Under the pieces are notes generated by a model, which was given only the letters and a program-made list of their open reading frames with translations, was not told the DNA's origin and ran no database searches. Position numbers and translations under genes: made by a program. Source: Carnegiea gigantea (Eukaryota > Streptophyta > Magnoliopsida > Caryophyllales > Cactaceae). From it: a stretch of 64,000 bases of DNA. Where the stretch lies: positions 558,001-622,000 of the forward strand of contig JAKOGI010000147.1 of assembly GCA_029747015.1 (NCBI GenBank). The letters run 5' to 3'. Below are positions 1 to 11,893 of the stretch, piece after piece (the first letter of the stretch is position 1; every line of letters begins with the position of its first letter).

Positions 1-1867
1 CCAGAATCCTCAGTTCACCTAAAAGCAGGATAATATTTGAGATAAGGCCTTAAGACGAAGTATCCCATGCGGCACTAAAGGAGAAAATAACACAATACAC
101 TGTTGTATTAGCACAATGAGCATTAGGATTATAGCCGAGAAATGTATTAAATATAAGAAAATTCACATCTTTTTTTTTGGGGGGGGGGGGGGGGGCTCTC
201 TTTGTGAGGGTCCTAGAGGCAAAGGGGAAGTTACATCACTAACAATTTTCCACATATTTGCTTTGACATTTTCCTTGCAAATGAGATTGAGACACACAGT
301 ACATGCTTTGGCTTGACCTATAGAGAAGGCAAGTTTGAAGATCATTATTCTCCATAAAAACTTAAACGTAATTCAGATAAATGACTGTGCCGCCCCTAGA
401 TAGGTACTGTGTGAATCGTAGTTAACCTTGAGTCAATAAACCCTCTGGAAAGCAAATTTATACAGTGATAAGTGATTACATTTTCTACGACCTGGATACC
501 TTCTCCTTGGGCTCTCATTAGAGTTCAGTTGGTTAATGCATATGCCTAAGAAAACATTGACACATTGGTCCAGTAAGGGAGAAGGCAAATCAGAAGAATA
601 TAACCTAGTATTGAATTCAAAGGGAGTACTGAAAATACATAATTCAGACAAACAACATTACAATTTAGACAAATAAGTATGAACCTATGAACTAATGCAA
701 ACTCCTAGTAGACAAGTTAAGCAAGGAAAGTGGGCTGCCCAATTCAGTCTTTACTAGGAGAGCAGCCAAGCAACTCTCAAAACTCCATGGTCATCCGTGG
801 TTAGGCTGCTATGCATATCTCATAGTCTGAGAAACCAATCCAGCAGAAAGAGAGTGTCACTATCGAATAATATTCCATCTATCTGTCAGGCAGAAAAATT
901 CAGGGCCATGTAGACTTGCATGAACCTTGGAAATATGTAACTAGTATAGTTTCTTACATTAGATTACTTAGTATGGTCCACAAATCAAATTAGAGAAACC
1001 TTAGTTTGAAATATGTGACTCTGCTCAATCCAACAGTTATGGGCAACAATAACAGAAACAGAGCGAGGGTATCAACCTCACTTTATTCTTTAAGTGCCAT
1101 CTTGTACAGTAGCTTAATTGTCGATGCCTTAGAAGTGCAACGGCAAAAGCCTAGTGATCTCTGCGCTACATCTTCCCTTCCCATCCCGAACATCTGTGAA
1201 GTGCAGAGAAAAGGGGCAATAGGCAAGAGGTCACATATGAAGTTCAAGAACTTATAGTTCTACAAGAATAATGTCTACTTTCAGCACATCAAAAAGCGAA
1301 CTTTTGGGAAGTTTTGTTAATTGGATTGTACTAGATTAAAGCAACTCTCTCTTTGATATGTCTTCATTTTCCAAAGAGCCAGATAAGCTTTTTTTTTGGG
1401 GGGGGGGGGGGGGGGAACATTTTGTCCAACTTGTATTATAGCAAAAAAAGGCAAGCTTCACTTTTTTTTTCCCCCTGTAGAGTGGTAATGTAGTAGGCAA
1501 TCAATTATTCTAATTTATGGTCCAACAAAAACCACCTCTCTGCAATTTAGGGGCTAGGGGTAAGGCTCCACCATCTGGCCCTCCCCTCCACACTCCACAC
1601 AAGCATTTCTCCGAGGTGTGGACTTGGATTGATCCAACTAAAAGTGCTCAACCTCTGTTGTTAGAAAAGGTAAGCTGTCATAGGTAATTGATGGTCCAAC
1701 AAGCCTCCATGCAGTTCAAGAGTAAGGTTGTTACATCCAAGTATCCAAACCCCCCCCCCCCCCAAAAAAAAAAAGGGCAACTAGGTGGGATTCCTACTAC
1801 GGATTAGGATATATTATTAAAACATTAGGTAACAGAAAACAAACCTCACGACAAACACAGGATACTG
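1..1867. other. left-flank non-coding stretch, no gene supported
   Basis: I see no convincing exon set here. Short open frames occur on both strands but none has plausible splice partners or a recognisable domain. The stretch holds two long T-run/G-run junctions (about 171-196 and 1389-1415) and one C-run/A-run junction (1750-1774), which are the same motif on the other strand. It could include the 3' end or introns of a gene whose body lies to the left. That cannot be decided from this window. Confidence 0.5.
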
Positions 1868-2017
1868 TCAATGCTGGACCGGCAGACTTAAGCTCATAGT
1901 GCCATTACTCTGCTTTTCAATGCCAAAAACTTCATTGGTTGAAGTTTGACTGAGTGTTGGACATGCCAAGAACAGGGTCGCCCAATTTAGAAGTGCCAAG
2001 AAGATGCTCAATGCCAT
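1868..2017 (-). CDS. possible small secreted peptide or first exon (weak)
   Basis: An open frame of 49 codons begins MALSIFLALLNWATLFLACP, which looks like a hydrophobic signal peptide or membrane anchor. A short hydrophilic tail follows, containing one N-x-T site and ending SLPVQH. An in-frame ATG 14 codons upstream (2059) would add a basic stretch before the hydrophobic core. I do not recognise the family. No TATA box, splice partner or clear downstream exon is evident. It may be a chance frame: only the hydrophobic N-terminus argues for it. Confidence 0.2.
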   Translation of the reverse strand: MALSIFLALLNWATLFLACPTLSQTSTNEVFGIEKQSNGTMSLSLPVQH

Positions 2018-2217
2018 GCCCTTCCGCCGGTATGATTGCGGACATTTTATCCCATCCATTTCATTCTGCGAACATGCTCTTCACACAATGATCTTAATCT
2101 CAGGACAATATCTCAAGGGTCTCAACTTGACATGCACCTTTGAGGAAAATACTTTATTGCTTCGAGCCACACGTCCCAGATTTATCAGCAAAAACTACAG
2201 AGATTTCACTTAGGACC

Positions 2218-2388
2218 AAGGATTCAAAATGTGGTTTCAGTCGCGATTGCGGTTTCGGTCGCGATATGGAAAAATCGTTCTAATACGGAAATTGCGTTCC
2301 ATATCACGGCTAAAACGCGGTTCGGCCAACTCAAAAATCTTTCCGATGCGGCCATTTCGTCGCGGATCGGCCACATTTTAAATCCATG
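2218..2388. mobile_element. 171-bp MITE with 9-bp target-site duplication
   Basis: The element is flanked by a perfect direct repeat CTTAGGACC at 2209-2217 and 2389-2397. Its ends are inverted: the left end reads AAGGATTCAAAATGTGG and the complement of the right end reads CATGGATTTAAAATGTGG. The interior is rich in CG-containing words such as TCGCGAT and CGGTTTCGG, unlike its AT-rich surroundings. A 9-bp duplication fits Mutator-like transposons. If the outer C is coincidental, an 8-bp duplication would fit hAT. It has no coding capacity. It lies 136 bp downstream of the broken PPR gene. Confidence 0.75.
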
Positions 2389-2523
2389 CTTAGGACCCTA
2401 GTAGGCAAAAATTGAAAGGCCATAAAGCATGGATCCTGTGGGAATCCACTTCGTCTTGGTTGTAATTTTGTGAGTAAGAGGCACCTTCTTTGATGAAGCA
2501 AATGATACCAAGCACAGAATGAG

Positions 2524-4609
2524 TCACCAATAATCACTGCACGAACAAACTCCATTCTTAAAAGTATGAAACCCATGTGTATCTCTGACAATTACTTCAC
2601 ATTTAGTGACCTTCGACATGAACTTAATTGCAGCATGGCAACCTCCACACACACGAAGGTTCTTGGTAATTCTGATTCGCATTGGTGGTCTAGTATTTAT
2701 AAGGGAAAAGGCAATAGCCAACTTCTCGCTGTGGACGGTAAGATGTCCTTCCTTATCCTCCTCTTCTACATCATGAAGTGCAGAATCTGTCGCAGGGACA
2801 TAACCTTCCTCTTTCAGTTTTCCCATTAGCACATCCAACTTTTCATAGATCTCTTTAGACTGGGGATGTGATAAATCCCCAGCAAGGAAAGTGTGGACCT
2901 TACCCTTGTAATCCACATTACTAATACCAGGTGTTTTCTTCATACCTTTACTCTTCATTACTGATCTGATTTTGTTAACTTCTTTCCATTTACCTGCTTT
3001 AGCGTAAATGTTAGATAGCAACACATAATATCCAGCCTGTTCAGGAACTATCTGAAAAAGATGGTCAGCGGCTTTCAATCCAATGTTCATAGAGGAGTGA
3101 ACACGACAAGCTCCTAGTAACGCTCCCCAGACTCTCTCGTTTGGCTCAACTGGCACCTCCATGATGAAAGAGAAAGACTCATCTACTCTTCCTGCACGTC
3201 CTAAGAGATCAACCACACAACAATAATGTTCTATTCTTGGGGCTGCATTGTATTGTTCAATGTTCAATCATTAGTTTATACCAATATCGGCCATCTTCCA
3301 ACATCCCTGAATGACTGCATGCTGACAGCAGAGCAACAAAGGCAATAGAATCAGGGATAAAGCCCTCATCTATCATTCTCGAAAAAAGAGCAAGAGCATC
3401 CTGACCTTGTCCACTCACACCATAAGCAGAAATCATAGATGTCCAAGACACAACATCACGGATCCGCATAGTATCAAATACTCCTCTGGCTTCTTCCAAG
3501 CAACCACATTTGGCATACATGTCAATTAATGCATTCTCAACTGATAAATTTGGTAGAAACTCTTTCTTTCTACATATTTGTGAATCTCCCTTCCTAGGGA
3601 CAAGGCAGAAAGATCTCCACAAGCTGGAAGAATGCTAGTTATAGTAACGCCATCTGGGTCCATGTCATTAGCTATCATCTATGAATACAGATCAATTGCT
3701 TCTACAGCCATTGAGTTATTCACATACACAGCTATCATAGCATTCCTTGAGACCAGACTATTGTCAGCTGCCTTCTCAAACATTCCCTTAACAAACAGAA
3801 CATTCTCGGATGAAGTATTGGTGACAGCTGGAAGCAGACTTGCCCTTATGCCAGCATCTGGCCTTAACTTCATGGACTCCATTTCTCTACAGATTTTCAA
3901 GGCATCATCGAAATTTCCTTTTTGTGCATACCCAGCGACCATTGAATTCCAAGAAACAATATCTTTGACAGACATTCCAGCGAGAACTTTTCTAGCCTCC
4001 ACCAAACAACCACAATTCCCATACATTGCAACTAATCCATTCCCAACACACATTCAAATTAAGGCCAACCTTATACACAGCAGCATGAGCTTGCAAGCCA
4101 ACCCACAAATTCCCTGAGCCAGAGCAAGCCTTTAGAACACAAGGGTACGTACAATGATCAGCTCTTATTACATGGCTAGACATGCTCTTGAAAAGGCAAA
4201 GAGCATCTTGATACTTCAGGTGGGTTACGTATCCCCTGATCATAACATTGAAAAATATAATATTTTTCTCAGGAATTTCATCGAACAGGTTGCGGGCACT
4301 GCCCAGTTCACCACAACCCCCATATGCCCTGATCAATTTGAGTGCGATTGAATGGTTTGAGTAAAGATTTTGATCAGCAAATAACTTGGCGTGAAATTTT
4401 TTCAAGGTTTTGGCATCTGGGCATGAGTCCAAAATTAGGTTAAACATTTCCTGGGTAAGAATTACATATTGCTGGTTGTGCTTAGGTCGTCGTATGGGTA
4501 GCCGACTGGCCGTTGCAAAGTGGCGGGCGAAATAGCAACGGCCAAGTATCATCAAGTGTAGTATCAGAAGTATCATCAAGTGTAGTATCAGAAGTGTAGT
4601 ATAAGACAT
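2524..4609 (-). pseudogene. broken DYW-class pentatricopeptide repeat (PPR) gene
   Basis: Intact relatives are organelle RNA-binding proteins, often C-to-U RNA editing factors. Four consecutive minus-strand segments (4609-3992, 4053-3679, 3622-3257, 3267-2524) encode successive parts of one PLS-type PPR protein. In order they are an N-terminus, repeats (VSWNSMVAGYAQKG, VSWTSMISAYGVSG), the E/E+ region and a complete DYW domain ending CSCSDYW, with its HSEKLAIAF and CGGCHAA zinc-binding motifs. The frame is broken four times. There is a frameshift in a GT-repeat run near 4045-4053, a TAG stop at 3681-3679 where relatives have a sense codon, a frameshift near 3560-3575 in an AAAG-rich run, and a 7-bp tandem duplication at 3254-3267. 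The 5' end also carries a 22-bp tandem repeat (about 4550-4597). The order resembles Arabidopsis At3g49142-type proteins. It is intronless, as is usual for PPR genes. Confidence 0.85.
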
Positions 4610-5137
4610 AAACCAACGAGCTAACCAATTTGTTCCAGAGGTTGATAGATGTGAGTTAAATGGTTTTTTTTTCCCCGGGGGGGGGTACTTGCCTCACTTC
4701 AGTTTTATCGATGATGAAAAATCAAAACTCTTATAAAGGTTTGTGCAATATAATATTAAATAAAAACTAATATTACATTGGGTAGAAATCTAAGATCACA
4801 GAATACGTCAAAAATGTCAATTTTCTTGGAAAACTAAAAAGAGTGAATCAACTGCTTCAAAGTAGAAACAAAGCAAAAAACCTGTAGCTTTAGTTTACGC
4901 CACAAGTGAATGTCATTAGAAATGGATCCTATACAAGGTTCCTGGCATTTGTGTTATGCTTCGGACTTCCTGATAACATCTATAATACATCTATTTTTTG
5001 GACACTCTTCTACACAGTTGTGGAAGGTTAGATGTGTACAGAGTCAGACTTCCTGATAACCACATCCTGCTGTGTTATGATTCGGGCGAGCTTCGACCAC
5101 AATGGAGTTGCCTATTTCATGTGTTTTAAGCATATAT
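4610..5137. other. spacer between the PPR pseudogene and the Treslin-like gene
   Basis: This is non-coding DNA with a T9-C4-G9 composite run at about 4664-4685. It probably contains the 3' untranslated region of the Treslin-like gene, whose stop is at 5140-5138, and the lost promoter of the PPR pseudogene. A short stretch (about 5030-5060) repeats words from 4960-4980 (CAGACTTCCTGATAAC-like), a small local duplication. Nothing else was seen. Confidence 0.5.
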
Positions 5138-8100
5138 CTAGTCAAGATCCAACGACCTATCTTCAAACAAAGACCTTGGAACACAGCTACCCCCTTTCGT
5201 CCGACAGTCTTGATCCCCAATGCTGTCTTCTGAAGGGAACAAGCATTTTTTAGCTCCAGACATTGGGGTTTCACAGACCATGTCATAGCTTTCTCTTTGT
5301 CGGTTCTTCCTCTTAGACCGATGAAAAGAGTCTGATTGTGACCTGGATAGTTTGTTCAGCTTAGGAGCCCACACTCTCTGCAGTTCTGGCATGGCTCTTC
5401 TTGTAAAAGATGCAAACCTCAAAGCCCTCTCTCTCCTTTCCTGAGCTTCAACCAGTTTCCAGTCATGATCAGATCTCCCACTCTCTCTCTGACTCTGACC
5501 ATTGCCTCGTAGAGGTCCAGAAAAAGAATCTGTAGAATGGGGTTCGCTTCCTCTGTCGTTATCCCCCACTCTCCATGACTGATTGCTGTCCTCACTGTTG
5601 AGTAAAGGATTGGGGGATTCATCTTCATCATCAAACAACAATAAATCCATTTGCTCACAGATCCTGTGAATAATGCCCCCAAGATTTTGCGAATACCTGG
5701 CATTACAGAAGACCATGGGCATGTAGATTAACCAAGTATTAACTATACTAAGTAATCAATGCGTTAAAACTTGGCATATGGGACCCAACATCCACATTGG
5801 CCATTTGAGAAGGATTTTCAAACCAGGTGGACAGGATCTGCATTTCTGATTGCTCAGGAATATGTAATGCAATAGTGCAGTATGGTGGCACATTGAGTTT
5901 TCTATTGTCTCACCTTTTCATGAAAAAAACATTTCAAGGATACCATTTTTTGGTTCCCAGTTTTCAAAATTAAGACAGGCAGTGAAAGTAACACTATCAA
6001 GTTATCTAACTACATACAGTTACACATTTCAGAACTAAAAGCTCAGGATATCAGTATGATGTGAAACAATTTCCAAAGCAAGAAATTGTTTTTCAGTAGC
6101 GTCAAAGAAATGAAATTGGTCATAGTTTGATTCAATGGGAGTATCCCCCTCAAACTGCCCTGAACAACAACAATCACTTGACAATATGACGAAGCTAGGA
6201 AAGACAGACGTAAAAAGGAATTCGATTACTTTCTGCCTTTGACTAACAGACAAGGAGTGCTTGACGTGAACAGTCAAAATCACATAGAATATGACATTGT
6301 CCTAAATTGTCAAACAAATGACGACATACAAAAATTCGGTGCACATATATTTGGCTGTAATAATGAATGGGCAGGAGAAAAAAGATAATTCGTAACACTG
6401 AATCCCAAAAATATTTTTGGTCCATCATGGCTGATGGAAAGACAGACAAAACACTTGCCATTCATGTAAGAAACATGCATGTGGTACTCATACTTCCTAA
6501 TCAAGCATAACAGTAAGTCCTTTTAATCTGGTGGAATGCTTTAATCACTGAAAACCAGCAGATTAAAGTAACTGCAAGCTAAAAATAAAACATTAGGACC
6601 GCATATACCTGCTTCTTAAGATCCGGCTCACATAATCGTTAAGGTTAAAATCTCCGAAAAATCCATCCTCCATGTTACACTGAATAGCTTCTAAAAGGGA
6701 GCATATCTGCTTAACAAACTTCTGCTTAATGGACTCCCTGATGCCAACAGCAATCTCTGATTGGAGTATCTCCATCCTAAACAGAATTTGCAGTTCGTAT
6801 CTAGAAACATCTTAAGGAAAGGTCCGAAGAAATCAGACAAAACTATCCCAGCCAAGATAATGTAAGAACATTAAACAACAAATCACTAAATCATTTAAGT
6901 TAATTGAGAAAAAAGGATACTCTCTAACTTTGTCACCAGAGGACATTTTAGACACTTTTGCATCATGTGACTTGGATGATCGATTGCTAGCCTTGTGCTT
7001 TCCTGCTACATCTTTGGGATCTTGTAGTAGGATCTTCATAAGCTCCCCAGCTATTAGCCCTCCACAACTGCTACCATCTGATTTTTCAACAGATGCTTGA
7101 CTTCCTTTGTTGACATCTGGTCCAAGCCTCTGACTTAACCAATAAATACAGGAACGAACAATCCGATGGGAAAAGGCCACCAAGTCGACTCCTGATTCAA
7201 CTCCATGTTGGATTCTCTCTGATAGGTTACTGAAGAACGCATCTGCAGCAACTGGCAAAGAGCCTGCAGCTTCTTCTACTTGAGGAGGCGCCTTGGCACC
7301 ATTTTCTTCAGCCAAAGGTAGTGGCTGCTCACATTCTTGATGCAATTGCTTTAATCTATGTTCAACTTTCTCCTGATCCTGGGAATGAATCTTTGGTATT
7401 TCTGGTTTAAAAGGGAAAGGTAGGCTGTTTTTCACAATCTGTTTCATCCAGCATCTAAGAAACTTCAACTTCTTTGAAGTATCACATCCCTTGGAAAAGT
7501 AAGCTTCTTCAAGTTCCATTTCACAGTGTTCATAAGCTGCTTTGCAGAATGAGCTCCAGGACAGATCCTTGTATCTGTAAGGATACTTTTTATTCTTTCT
7601 TCTACTTTCACCTCCCGGTATCTCATTTGCAGAATTCATACCGATACCAAATTCTGCACCACAATGAGTCTCAGCATCCCCTTTTAGAACAAACAGATAA
7701 GCTGAATCAATGGTAAAAGGCTTTAGGAAACCTATAGTTGAGTTTCCATTGGCATTTGAAACAGACACCAGCGCCCAGTAACCTCTCCTGCATAGAAAGC
7801 TTAAAAGGATTTGCCATAGAGGTGGTGATCTACTCTTCACAAGCGTGCCTGTCTCTTTTGAAAGCAGGTCAATAACTATATCGGTGCAGAAATCCATTGA
7901 TTTTTCTTCTTTGCTTTTCTTCGAATCTACCGATAACTCATTAAGTAATACCACATCTGAAATCTGATCCTCCATTTTCATGAGCTCATAGTGCCTGCAT
8001 ATTGCTTTCACATCAATCTTCACTAAACCCTCACTGAAAAACTCACACATTCCATAGGTTTGGTGACAAATTTCAGCTCCCATTTTTCCATATTCTGAGA

Positions 8101-9115
8101 GATGTAAAAGCCTGTCAGGCCTATGCCCAGGGAATGCCTTAACATCAAGCAGTTGAAGATCACAACATTTACATTCCAGAGGCTTTCCACGTACATCCAA
8201 TATCTCAAGATTCAACTGCCCACAAATATTCTTATGCATAGCATTAAAATTACGATAATTTGATGAGACCCCAATCATTGGGTAAATTAAGCCAAAGGGA
8301 ACTAGGGCAGGTCCAAAAACAATTGAATCACTTGAACAGAAACCCCAACCCAATCCCTTGACCCCACTTCTAAACAACCCAAGGAACCCACCATACTCAT
8401 CAATCTCATCACCTCGTTTAATTTTACTACATTCAGTCTCATATCTCACATCTACCCAGCTGAAATGAACGTCCCTACTTAAAAACCCATCCTTTACATA
8501 ACCAAAAACCCCTCTAAACTTGTCACAGAAAGCATCACAATCACTCAGCTCATCATTCCCAACACCACCCATAAAATCAGACAAATCATTGAAAGATCTG
8601 CAAATAGGGGAGAACAAAACAACCAAATTCGACCTAACCCTCCCCATAGAATCAGACCCATCTGGACATTCATCAGAATCACTCAGATCCCAAGCATAAT
8701 CATGGATTACTTGCGCAATTGAGCTCGACATAAGGTCAGCCCTCGCCTTGGAGCTCGGAATCTCACAACTTCTCAAATTAGAGAGAGAATTAAGAGTTTC
8801 TGAAAGGGAAATTAGGGTTTCATTGGGATGGTTGAAGGAGAGGGAATTGGGATTGTACGAACAAGGAAGATGAAGCTTGAGAAGAGCAGACGAGGATAGA
8901 AGAGGGGAGAGTGAAGAGAAGAAGAGCTTGAATGAGGAGAGAGAGTGGGATAAGGGTGGGAAAGAGAGGAGTGTTTTGATGGACGTGAGGAGGGGAGTGA
9001 GATAATTGGCAAGGTCAGGGTTAGGGTTTTGGAGGTGGTAGAGAAGAGGGTTTAGGTCGATTAAGAGGACGATTCGTTGAGTCTTTGAGTAGTCTAGTGG
9101 GTTTGCACCACCCAT
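5138..9115 (-). CDS. TICRR: Treslin/TICRR (Sld3-like) DNA replication initiation protein
   Basis: In animals Treslin, and in yeast Sld3, binds Cdc45 and helps load it at origins under CDK control. Three exons, 9115-6921, 6800-6609 and 5696-5138, join in frame to give 981 aa. The N-terminus (RIVLLIDLNPLLY) resembles the von Willebrand A-like start of Treslin. Around residues 728-741 the motif DKVREYELQILFRME matches the most conserved Sld3/Treslin block of animal Treslin (DKVRECQLQVFLRLE), and it spans the first exon junction. The C-terminal exon is acidic then basic (FDDEDE, RRERALRFASFTRRAMPELQ) and carries possible phosphorylation sites. The start is the first ATG after a 5' leader with in-frame stops. 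Animal homologues are about twice as long, the extra length being a disordered C-terminus. Family assignment rests on motif recall, not on an alignment. Confidence 0.75.
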
Positions 9116-10424
9116 TTCGCCGGAAATCGGCGGATCTGGAGGCGGAGATTCGGTGGTTTTCCGGTTGGGATCTGAGATTGTCTGGTTGAGAACCGGCGGA
9201 GGGAAAGAGAAGAGAGAGATAGAGAGTGAGAGATCTTGAAAATTGGGGATTGGGCGGGAGATGCATAGCGCTGTGGGATTTTTTATTTTTATTTCTGTAA
9301 TTTAAAGAAGGGGCCGTAGGATTCCGGAAGTTGTTGCCTGTTTTAAGTTGCTCAAACATATTAACTATTTGCTAAATCTAATTTAACATATTTAAATTTA
9401 TTAACTACTAATTAAATATTCTATTTATAAATCTGCTTCTAAACATACTTATCGAACGTATTTACAACGAACGTACCTCATTAATAAAACTCCTTTCCCG
9501 TGTTCATCCCCCTAAGTCTTTTTAGACATCCCTTCTTTTTTTTAAAAAAAGATGCAACTACTTAATTAATTCAAATTTTCAAGAAAATAATGACCTTTTT
9601 TTACGGATAATTAATTAAATTAGGTAGAAGTTTAGGAAAATCAACTAAATATTAAAAGGTATGACTAATGTATCGTCATATATGTTTTTTTCATGTATTA
9701 TCTTTTAAAAAATTTCTACATTATAACAACACTAACAATTCCATATAAACAATGCTGATGTCATTTATATTAAATAACCAATTTTTCATGGGAAAATGTT
9801 ACTATTAACCCCATAAGAATCAAATACGTAGATATTCAAATGATTATATTCTTCCCTATAGACATTTTTCTTTCTTATTGCATTTATTTGAAATATTTGA
9901 ACCAACTTATATTAAATGTTATAATTTATAGTTTTTAGAATATGCAAAATATATCATGTTTACATTTTAATATTTTAATTTTAAACTGTCAAATGCATTC
10001 TTATTAAGTTTTAAGTTAGCCAAACTAAAGGTCTGTTCTTTTTATGGGTAAATTGAGTGGGTTGAAGTGGGTTGAATTTTTTATGTAATAAATTGAACAT
10101 GGTTAAACTACTAGGGGTGCGTTGAAGTGGTCTGAAATATATTAAACTAGGTTAAAATGAGTCAAAATAGATTAAAATTAATATATTAAAATTGACCTAT
10201 AAAAAGAACAGACCCTGAGTAGTAATAAATAATATTTTTAAAATTGAAACCAAAAAAAGAAAAAGTCAGTTTGTTTCCTGTGATTGGGCTGTGGAAATGC
10301 ATTTCAGACATTCAAGTCCAAGAAAGAAGCCTGAACCCAGCTACCTGTTTGCAGAAACTGGATCATAACAATTGATCCTCATTTCAGAGGGAAAAATTCA
10401 CCATCATCAACAAATCAATCAAAA
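9116..10424. other. intergenic region between two divergent genes
   Basis: This region holds the divergent promoters of the Treslin-like gene (minus) and the plastid DUF3143 gene (plus). About 9360-10030 is very AT-rich with no coding signal. A 185-bp MITE occupies 10030-10214. The leader of the DUF3143 gene probably begins near 10330-10400. No G-box or clear TATA box was identified. Confidence 0.5.
10030..10214. mobile_element. 185-bp MITE with 16-bp perfect terminal inverted repeats
   Basis: The left end is GGTCTGTTCTTTTTAT, and the complement of the right end (10199-10214) is the same 16 bases. The interior is AT-rich with repeated GGGTTGAA/GGTTAAA words and no ORF. I could not find a clear target-site duplication beside it, so the superfamily is not assigned. 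The element lies about 200 bp upstream of the start of the DUF3143 gene, so it could contribute promoter sequence. Confidence 0.7.
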
Positions 10425-11893
10425 ATGTTATCCATTTCATCTTCATGTTCTTTCTCCAACACTCTCAACGGCAACAAAGACACCTTCTCCTTTCTCTCTC
10501 CACCTGCTGCTTCTTCTTCATCTTGCTCATCACTCACCTTCAAGCACACCTTCAAATTTCCACCAATTTTATTCCCCCTTTCTATCTCCTCAAGAAAACC
10601 TCTTTTTCTTCCAAAATCTTCAGACCCAGATGCAAATTCCGGGGGTTCTACCCAAGAAGATGAGTGGCTTAGCAGATTGCCCGATAAAAACAAGCCCTTG
10701 TATGCCCACAGCTTGCCCTGCATTGAGGCTTGGCTTAGGACTTTAGGGTTTTGTCAGAGCAAAGAGGATAGGGCTGTTTGGTTCATTGAGAAGCCTGATT
10801 GGCATGCCCAGTTGTCCCTTGATATCACTGATCTTTACATAAGGTTTGTCTGTTTTGTTATTATTAGTTTTTAAAAGATTCTGGCTTTTTCATTGATTAT
10901 TTGGAAAGTTTGTTCATTTTAATTTGGTTAGCCTTGGTTTGGGACCTGTGATTGCTCTGTGTTTAATGTGTTGGAAAGACTTAGGGTTTGTGGGATTCTT
11001 TGTTGAAATTTTTGGGAAAATGGGTTTCCCTTTCTGAGGGCGTTCAAATTGAGATGATCCCAGAAATGTGGTTGCTTAGAAATTTTGTGTGGATCGTTTT
11101 ATTGAGTTCTTAGTTGTTATGCGTAGAATTTTGCTAAACAATGTGTTGGAATATTGATAGAAATGGAACTTTGTGGGCATTAATTATGGATGTAAGCCTC
11201 TAGAATCGCTGCTTGGATTGGATAGTCTTTTTCAATTGGGATTCAGTCGGAGTCCCGAGAGGGCTTCAACGTTGAGCTAACTGAAGAACTGTTTGGTCTT
11301 CTCCAACTTCGCAGATCTTTGCAATAAAAGGGAGAACTGAAATAAGTGCACTTGTAATGCTGTCGATAAGTTTGTTGAAGATAAATTTGTTGAGTTCATA
11401 ATTTAGAAATTGGAATGACAAGAAGGTTCGAGAGGAATGTGTTTAAGATGTAACTCGCATTACAGAATGGTTTGTCATCTCTTTTATGTTTCATTCCTCG
11501 TTAGATATTGATCTGAACTTCTGTTCATGTTGCATTCTTGCTCATAGTCTTAGAAAAGCATGATTTCTGGCGGTAATGGTCAGAGATTGTGTTCTAGCTG
11601 AAAATTTTTGGTTTCTGGTTTCCCTGGACAGTGGAGCCATTGTTTAGTAATGTCATAGAGAATCAGTGATTGATGGCATTACGAAATGTTCAGTGTTGAG
11701 CAGGAGCATGCATATTGGAAGTGACAAGGGCCATTTAATTTCTTATATCCGTAAAGTAGTGATCTCAGAGCTGCTTTTGACATGCAGATATTTGAAGAGT
11801 GGACCTGGAAATCTAGAGAAAGATGTCGAGAGGCGATTCAGCTATGCACTGAGTAGAGAGGATATTGAAAATGCTGTACTCGGAGGGCCTTAA
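10425..11893 (+). CDS. plastid-targeted DUF3143 protein
   Basis: Exons 10425-10843 and 11788-11893 join with phase 2 (AG|A giving Arg) to encode 174 aa. The first 60 or so residues are rich in Ser, Pro and Phe and poor in acidic residues, typical of a chloroplast transit peptide. Next comes a compact domain (about residues 82-174): LYAHSLPCIEAWLRTLGF, an EDRAVWFIEKPDWHAQLSLD block, DLYIRYLKSG, and a C-terminus ending VLGGP. This is the pattern of the DUF3143 family of short cyanobacterial proteins, so the gene is probably of plastid-ancestor origin. The molecular role is unknown. The intron is 944 bp. The start chosen is the ATG that begins the transit-like sequence. Family assignment is from memory of the motif. 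Confidence 0.75.

Noticed and set aside
7474..7716. Plus-strand ORF inside the Treslin-like exon
   Set aside because: It is antisense to a continuous 731-codon coding exon and has no features of its own.
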